DNA of 64,000 nt from Nemophila menziesii. Lineage: Eukaryota; Streptophyta; Magnoliopsida; Boraginales; Hydrophyllaceae. A program made the translations under genes and the position numbers. Where the stretch lies: positions 7,997,017 through 8,061,016 of the forward strand of contig JARWIR010000015.1 of NCBI GenBank assembly GCA_029959085.1, read 5' to 3'. Below the pieces are notes generated by a model, which was not told where the DNA came from, searched no databases, and worked only from the letters and a program-made list of their open reading frames with translations. Shown here piece after piece: positions 57,501 to 64,000 of this stretch. Each line of letters starts with the position of its first letter. Position 1 is the first letter of the stretch.

Positions 57501-57559
57501 GGTGATAATGATGGGGGCATGCAGCTGTAGTGAAGTATATATATTTCTAGAAAATTGTA

Positions 57560-58490
57560 AAGTAAACCCCTGTTTTTTACTATTTGCAACAACACTAAAT
57601 TTACCTTTACGGAAATTCACATTACGCCATTCCATTATCGTAAAAACAATTACTCGTCGAATGCCCAATCGCTTTACATTTTAACCAACACTGTGGTAAA
57701 TTCTCATACTTCACTTTGACACAAAATTGTTTCCCTTTGTGCGATCCGAATTCAACTACCTCCTTATTCTCCTTACTCAAATTCAATTCAACGAGCACCC
57801 TAACATAACTAATGTCCTCACTATCATAAGTTATACCATTGGTATCAACCGGCTACCCACTTGAGAAGCTAACTTTGCTAACCCATAAGAAGTACGAGCT
57901 TGTTCCGGCAATTTCCTTAAAATGATCCAAGTCGGAATTTTAGTAATCTCAAGTTTCCAAAATCGAAGAAATTTAGAATTTCAGTAAGCAAAAGGATACG
58001 CCCATACGATATGAATGACATTTTCGTAAGTATACCTCCTCCTATCTTCATCCTTATCGAATTTAAACACAAGCCACCCACTAGGGTGACTTTTTACATT
58101 ACAAGTAACTTTCTAATCTTCCAGTATTCTTTGAATATCCTCCATATCCGGTGATTTCATCCCGGCCACATAATCAATGAGCGAAAATCCAACAGCTTGT
58201 TGAATAGTCAACACATCACTCTCCGAAGTTGTAACATTTCCCTTCCAACAGGGCTAAAGTATTGAAACTTCATACCTATCGAAACTTTACGATTATTCAA
58301 GAAAACATTATTGTAATCAGCTCTCACACCTTCCACTTTAGTTGAGTAAGCTTCTCCCAGACTCTTTGCATCGGCGGCGAAGTACGCGGGTCAAATTCAC
58401 GGGTCTCTTGTCATTTCACACCCTCCATTGATTTCTTTGTTGCACAAAAGCCTTCGACTCCTTAATATCCAAAAAACTTGATTGAGACAT
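57560..58490 (-). pseudogene. LINE ORF1 fragment (DUF4283/CCHC type)
   Basis: Minus strand. 58200-58130 gives LIDYVAGMKSPDMEDIQRIL. 57930-57680 gives ARTSYGLAKLASQVG, then ITYDSEDISYVRVLVELNLS, EFGSHKGKQFCVKVKYENLP and QCWLKC, the segment leading to the zinc knuckle of plant LINE/gag-like ORF1. Frameshifts and stops occur between these blocks. No associated ORF2 is visible. It differs from the ORF1 at 48.2-49.9 kb. Confidence 0.7.
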
Positions 58491-59214
58491 TTATCAACTA
58501 GTTGATGTGCAGTTCATCTCAAATTTTCTACTTAATTTACTTATTAAATCTCTCACAAGTTTTGAAAAAATAACTAACTATTTAGAATTATTCTCTCTAA
58601 TAATCACCTTCTTGGGTTGACCGTTTTTAGACCAAAAGAAAAATAAAATTGCGGTGACCTTTCTTGGTGCTGGACTGCCATTGGAGTTGGATGTTGGAAT
58701 TTTTTTGTCTCATGTTTCTGATGGAGCAGTTTATGTATCAAAAAAAAAAAAGATTTTTCTTTTTGCTTCTGTTAGTTTAGATCTTTGCATTAAGTTAGGA
58801 TTTTAAGTTCATATCCTACAGATAGATCAGCTAAAAATTTGTAAATATAAAGAGGGTTTTTCATGGTTTTGTTAAATTCGAGAAACAATCACTCTGTAAC
58901 AGAATATGACGATACAAAAGAGATGCACAATGTGGCTAATCGAATTTGCATATAGACCAATCTCTCCGAACAGAAGAAGTACAAAATTACATTACATAAT
59001 TGTCTTTAATACCTTCGCTATTGTATCTCATTAAGTTTGAGCTAAGTAAAGTTCATGTTAAAGAAACATGTGCCTTCAATAAACCGTTCAAAATCCAATC
59101 ATATTCAATTTCTAAGTCAGTCTAATTCCTGAAACAAATCAAAAGAATTTTTTCACACCAAATAAAAATAAACATAACATCTCACAATACAAACATAAAG
59201 AACAGAAATTAAAC
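58491..59214. other. Non-coding spacer
   Basis: AT-rich, no gene seen. Confidence 0.5.
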
Positions 59215-59967
59215 CTCATAATTATCACGTCTAGTTGAAGATGACCAAGAGCCTGTTAAAGCATGTTCACTTATAGAAGCCTTTGCAGTTCTAGATGCAA
59301 TAATAGCTGTCTCCAAATCTAACTGTGACAAAGGTCTCGGTTCCTACATAAATATTAAACTTACAAAATTCAATCAAACGCAAAATATTACCATTTCATC
59401 AATAATTCAAGACCATAATATACTAACTTGTAATATCTTCCCCTCCTTCTCATCATTCAGAAACTCTTTTAACGGAAAATAAGCCGCTTGTTTACAAAGC
59501 TGAAGTATATCCAAACCAGTATATCCCTCACATAAACCTGCAATATATACAACATCAATATTATCATCTACAACCTCATCTTTACATATCACCTTTAATA
59601 TCTTCGCTCGATCACTTTGATTCGGTTTTCCAATCTCAAACGCTTGTGGAAGACGCCATAATATCGCCTCATCAAGATCAATTAATGGACGACTTGTAGC
59701 TGCTAAAACCATTACTCGAGCATTTTCTATATAATAAAAAACATTTAATAAAATATTCGAGGAATCGAACAATATAGTAAGAAAAAACTTACGATCAGTA
59801 GTGAAACCATTCCATAAAGCCATGAACTCTGTTTTCATACTAGTCATTATGTCATTTTCTGTTGATCTACGCTCACCCGAAAAACTATCAACCTCGTCTA
59901 TGAATATTATTGCAGGCTGTAACTTACAAGCTAAACTGAAAACAGCTGTGACTGTAAATGAAAACAT
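59215..59967 (-). pseudogene. Msp1/ATAD1-like AAA ATPase, C-terminal exons
   Basis: Part of a plant homolog of Msp1/ATAD1, the outer mitochondrial membrane AAA ATPase that extracts mislocalised proteins. Minus-strand exons: about 59956-59793 (AVFSLACKLQPAIIFIDEVD with Walker B, then SFSGERRSTEND and MKTEFMALWNGFTTD); 59726-59428 (ARVMVLAATSRP sensor 1, LDEAILWRLPQAFEIGKPNQ, LCEGYTGLDILQLCKQAAYF); 59343-59219 (PRPLSQLDLETAI). Introns have GTAAGT/TATAG borders, and the first is translated through without a stop. The Walker A exon and the N-terminal membrane anchor are missing. The usual arginine-finger pair RR before LPQ reads WR. This is probably a captured fragment, not a gene, though the exons are well preserved. 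Confidence 0.82.
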
Positions 59968-60387
59968 ATTATAAGGACTTTTAGTATAATTAATTGAAAA
60001 TATAATAAAGAAGCGTGAAGAAGCTCAGATCCAGCCAAGTTGTGAGTAACAGCTCCGTCAAACGAACGAGCTACAAAGGAGAATGGGCTACGAGGAGTTC
60101 GTGAAGGTTGCCATGGCGTAAATCACAGCCTCAAAATGAGCTCCTAAAGGTTACTAGAGGTTTCGTACGCAGTGTTTTCCCAGTACTCAGTAAATTAAAC
60201 TGATGGTCAGATGATTTCTTTCCAATACTTAATAAATTTTTTATCATACTCAGTTCTATTTTCTGATTTCTACTTAATAAATTTTCTATCATACTCAGTT
60301 CTATTTTCCAAGTATTCAGTATTTTTTTCTAGTACTCAGTACGTTTTCCAATGGTTTTTCAACGATCATTTCATTAGTTTTCATTGG
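59968..60387. repeat. Spacer with loose TACTCAGT minisatellite
   Basis: 60170-60350 contains six or more imperfect repeats combining (A)GTACTCAGT with AATAAATTTT(C/T)TATC. The preceding 200 bp holds no gene. Confidence 0.6.
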
Positions 60388-60808
60388 TGAAGATTTCCAG
60401 AAATGTCAAAGTGAGCAGTCATTGGTCACAAAGAGGAGAACCGAAGGAAAAATCATCATTGTAAGTGTTTATGTTGATGATTTAATTTTTATGGGTGACG
60501 ATAGTATTCTCATGTCTAAATTTTATAAATCAATGATGAGAAAATTTGATATGAGTGACTTGGTAAAGATGCGGTTTTTTCTTGGTATTGAGGTTTTACA
60601 GAAGACTAATGGTAAATACATATGCCAAAGAAAATACGCTCTAGAGGTTTTGAAGAAGTTCGGAATGATGGAAAGTAACTCAGCTCTAGAGGTTTTGAAG
60701 AGGTTCGGAATGATGAAAAGTAACTCAGTCAGCAACCCAATGGTTCTAGGTGTCAAGGTGAACAAAGATGAAGTTGGTGTCATTGTTGATGAAATTGCTT
60801 CCCATTAA
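60388..60808 (+). pseudogene. Ty1/copia reverse-transcriptase fragment with internal 45-bp duplication
   Basis: The frame reads DFQKCQSEQSLVT, then VSVYVDDLIFMGDDSILM (the catalytic YVDD block), FKYSM-type helix, FFLGIEV, ICQRKYALEVLKKFGM and SNPM, which is the copia RT core through the C-terminal palm. About 135 residues only; no LTRs, integrase or RNase H nearby. A perfect-phase tandem duplication of 15 codons (ALEVLKKFGMMESNS) lies at 60638-60682 and 60683-60727. The fragment ends by direct fusion to a hAT remnant at about 60795. Confidence 0.82.
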
Positions 60809-61740
60809 AACTCAACTTATAGAATGCTAAATAGTGTTGAAAAATTAAAAAGGCTCATAATAGGTTAGTTGAAAAAGATACTAAGTTCATGTATTACTTT
60901 TTTGATGATGGTAGATATCTTCTCACTTTAGTGGACTAAACAAAATTCCAATATTTATTCAGTTTTTGAGTTTGTTCTAGCATGTCACTTTACATTTTTA
61001 TGGTACTTCATATGTTACATCTAAATTGTTTTGAAGAAATATGTTTATTAGTTCAAATGTAAAAGAGTTGTATAGTTCTAATGAGTCAATGTTATAAATG
61101 ATGGCTAAAATCATGTTGGAGAAGTTTCAAAAATATTTGGGGTTTAAAAGTGTGACTATTATATTGTTTATTAGATTTGTATTAGATCCCAGGAAAAAAA
61201 ATCATTTGGGAATGTCATATCAACAAGATATATGGTTCATATGATGGTTATTTATTGATATAGGTTAAACCATCTTTGGGAAGCTCATAATGCTTAAGTG
61301 TTGTCCCAACTAGTGTAAATGATTTTGCACCAACTACTGATTTCTATATTATTGAAAATCTAAATACCGTTGCTTGTAATTTGAAACGGTTCATGCATAA
61401 CAAAACTGATTCCATAAGGAAATCTAATCTGGAGAAGTATCTGGATAAGATAATTGAGACTGTATCCAAAGGATTTGATGTTCTACAATGGTGGAAGATG
61501 AATAGTGGGAGGTATGTGTATTTGTCTAAATTGGAAAGAGAATTTATGATAATCACGTTGGTGACAATCGCTTTTGAATCAGTGTTTAGCACCAGTGGTC
61601 GGGTGTTTGATCCATGTCGTAGTTCATTTATCCCAACGACTATTGAAGCACTCCTGTGTACACATAATTGGATTTAGGATTCCTCCTTTAATAACCTTCA
61701 TAAATCTATGGAGATCGCCAAAGAAATGGAAGGGCTCTTG
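60795..61740 (+). pseudogene. hAT transposase remnant, best preserved C-terminus
   Basis: Collinear with 50690-51680. 61100-61190 gives LEKFQKYLGFKSV and VLDPRKK. 61381-61677 is open (98 aa): SNLEKYLDKIIETVSKGFDV, LQWWKMNSGRYVYLSKLERE, FESVFSTSGRVFDPCRSSF, ALLCTHNWI, the complete hAT C-terminal dimerisation domain with the invariant WW and S-T-GR residues. The upstream BED finger and catalytic core are missing or unreadable. The two sister copies have stops where this one is open, so this sequence is closest to the ancestral element. Confidence 0.85.
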
Positions 61741-63184
61741 AATGTGGTTTAGGAGAAGATTCCTTAAGCATAATCAAAAACCACTTAAAACAGATAATGT
61801 TACTTATACGCACCCTGTGTAACCTTAGATTGGATTAATATATAAGGTCACGTGCCCGTGCTCGCCTCTAATATATATACACATAAATCACACAAGGAAA
61901 ATTGTAAATGAGTTTTTCTTGAATAAGTTTATTATAATGAGTTGGAAACATAAAATGGGGTTTTGACTATATTGGGTTGAAATGGGGTTTTATAAATTAT
62001 ATAGGATAGTAATATAAAAAAAAATTAGATTTCCCAAAATCTTAAATATAATCGTGCATAAGTGAGTATAATACAATCAATCTTAAAAAGTGGGTAATGG
62101 GTTTGTGTAAGGTATTTGTATCGAAAAGAGGGTAGTATGAAAATTCGAAATTACATTGGGAAAGTATGCTTTCAGAAAATAAGTTAAAGAGTCTAAATTG
62201 TAAAAATCCAAAAATTAAAGGGATTAAAAATTATAAGATAAATCATTATAGGGGCCAAGCAATTAATAAAGTTATATTATAACCTAAATAAAACCCTAAT
62301 CTCACATCTTAGAAGTCTTCTTCTCCATTTCCATCTCAACCAACATCGTGTCTCCTCAAATTCACTACTTTGGTTACTTTCAACACCAGTAACAAAGCAG
62401 TCTCCTCTAAGAACGACTCCCCCCTCAAATCCATTAACAATCGACAATGTGTTTTGAAGACTCAATGTTTTTCAACTCTCTCAACGCCTATTAGCTCATC
62501 AACGTAGAGATAATATTTTCTCTATAAGGTATTTTTCAACCTTTCTCTATATTGATTAGCTTTATTTTTATAAAAATTAAAGATAACAATTTTTACCTTT
62601 TAATCAAGATCATGTAATGAATTAATTCTTAATATATCTTAGCTTTGAGGATGAATTGAATATTCATATAACGTAGCGTTCTGCATACATATATACTAGT
62701 TTCAGTTGAAAAAGTGATTATAAGTTTTCGATTCATTGTAAGTTTTTTACGGTAAATTGTTGTTATTTTTACTTTATTGTGCATAAATTCAACGGTAAGA
62801 AATTTGAACGAATCCAACTGTTATTTATTTTTTGGGTTTAAATGGTTTTTTGTTCTATTTGATGAAGATGTGTTGATTTTCCCTATTTGTTTTGTTATAA
62901 ATCTAGTTTTAGTTGATTTGTAAGATTTGTTGAATATATATTTATCAAAATGTCTATTGGAAAATAAACAAAAATGCAATTTGAGGTTTCATCTTCAATT
63001 TTGTTAATTTTTTGTATTATAATTGAAAAAATTATGAATCTGGGGTTTAATGGTCAAATACCACTTTTGAAAATTTCACTAATCATACTCCATTTTTTAT
63101 GTGAAGTAGTCAAATATGAACTTTTATTTTATTATTGTCTCATAGTTATTACATATAAAGTTATTTTAATTAATTATTTGTCAT
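61741..63184 (+). repeat. Tail segment of the repeated unit with telo-box (copy d)
   Basis: Diverged copy of 39331-40794, with telo-box AAACCCTAA at 62291-62299. No gene seen. Confidence 0.7.
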
Positions 63185-64000
63185 ATCTATTAAGGGTGGG
63201 CAAAAACTGGCCCATACCGAGCTAAATCGACCTAGAAAATAGTTTTTTACTTTAGCCTAACCATAGTGCTTAAGCCCAAAAATTGAGCAACGGGTTTGGT
63301 AGAAAAAACAAGTTCACGCGGGTAGACCAAACTACCCCGAGGAGAGCCATAGTACATATCATATCAATAAGCTAGCATATCAATTATTCATGTTATATTA
63401 TCCATGTGGGATAAAAAGCAAACACATAGGTGCTTTTGGCGAGCGAATGTGCGTAATAGGCAAGCAGATATGTGCACAAGGTGCACAAAATTACACACAA
63501 GGCACACAAAGCTCGCACCACGTGACATTTTCCGCGCCAACCAGCACCGACCTATTCTTTTTGTCACACATCGATATTTTATGGGAAATTTTTTAATTTT
63601 TGGTCTACAAATACTAGCTCAAATATGTCTGAGAATTGTGACTTGACACCCCAACTCCTTCTAAGCATTAACCTTTATTTATTTCTATTGATCTTTGTTG
63701 GGTGGGTAGAATTTTTTATTATTTTATATTTGACCCTCTTGGGTTAGATTTAAGTATTAATCGTTATCATTTGATCCTTTTGGGTTATTAATATTTGTTA
63801 TTTGACCATTTTTAAGTTAGATTTAAATATTAATAGTTATTATCTGACATTTTTGGATTATAATATTTGATATTTAACTTCTTTGGATCGACTTTAAATA
63901 TTAAAATTTGCTAATTAACCATTTTAGGTTGAATTGTAGTCTAAATATCTTTAAACACTTGTCTATTGAACTAGAACCCCTCTATAGTGGTTTTTTCAAT
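63185..64000 (+). repeat. R block copy 5 (runs off the window)
   Basis: Begins TTAAGGGTGGGCAAAAACTG. Its landmarks and spelling ('cccgaggagagccatagtac', 'ttgatccttttgggttatt') are nearer to copy 0 than to copies 2-4. Continues beyond the window. Confidence 0.8.

Noticed and set aside
63185..63210. hAT terminal inverted repeat at the start of the R blocks (AAGGGTGGGCAAAA)
   Set aside because: The sequence resembles plant hAT ends, but no inverted partner or 8-bp duplication could be found around any unit, so the unit is not called a hAT element as a whole.

Overview
The window is nuclear DNA of a flowering plant, probably a eudicot. It is AT-rich and almost entirely transposable elements, their decayed copies, and fragments of host genes carried inside them. 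The evidence is plant-specific: CACTA transposase with TNP2-type domains, plant LINE ORF1 with a DUF4283-like region, plant hAT transposase remnants, a Helitron, a Pack-MULE, MITEs, and intron-bearing pieces of plant genes (MUT9-like kinase, CCCH/ankyrin zinc-finger protein, PQT3-like E3 ligase, BT1-type mitochondrial carrier, Msp1/ATAD1-like AAA ATPase). I see no intact host gene, rRNA, tRNA or CRISPR array. The species cannot be fixed from the sequence.

Layout. 1-8.5 kb: a diverged non-coding repeat block ('R block'), then the most complete copy of a broken MUT9-like kinase fragment (exons and introns kept, interrupted by a captured CCCH-protein fragment and a 348-bp MITE), then a PQT3-like fragment. 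8.5-10.6 kb: 3' half of a decayed CACTA element. 10.6-12.4 kb: another R block. 12.4-14.0 kb: minisatellite and GC-richer DNA. 14,057-23,965: a complete CACTA element with 3-bp target duplication GTT. It holds a TNP2-like transposase (one in-frame stop) and a second, five-exon, fully open gene. Between them lie a 1.1-kb array of a 40-bp repeat and an internal cluster of the element's own subterminal motif. 24,226-25,207: a Pack-MULE with a perfect 9-bp target duplication carrying a BT1 carrier fragment. 25.2-29.2 kb: decayed repeats, a LINE remnant and the terminus of a third CACTA family.

29.2-64 kb: a tandem array of a roughly 6-kb unit made of R block, MUT9-like kinase exons, hAT transposase remnant, and a tail with a telo-box promoter-like segment. 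Different copies carry different nested insertions. One holds a 4,029-bp Helitron, whose exact empty site survives in the next copy. One holds a nearly full-length, recently inactivated LINE. One holds a block with a LINE ORF1 fragment, an AAA ATPase fragment and a copia reverse-transcriptase fragment.

The genes most likely to work together are the two CACTA genes: a transposase and a probable DNA-binding partner whose candidate binding motif (TTTACCGACGAC) is clustered at both ends and in front of the second gene. Everything else reads as pseudogene or structural repeat. All family assignments were made by eye from motifs, without database searches.
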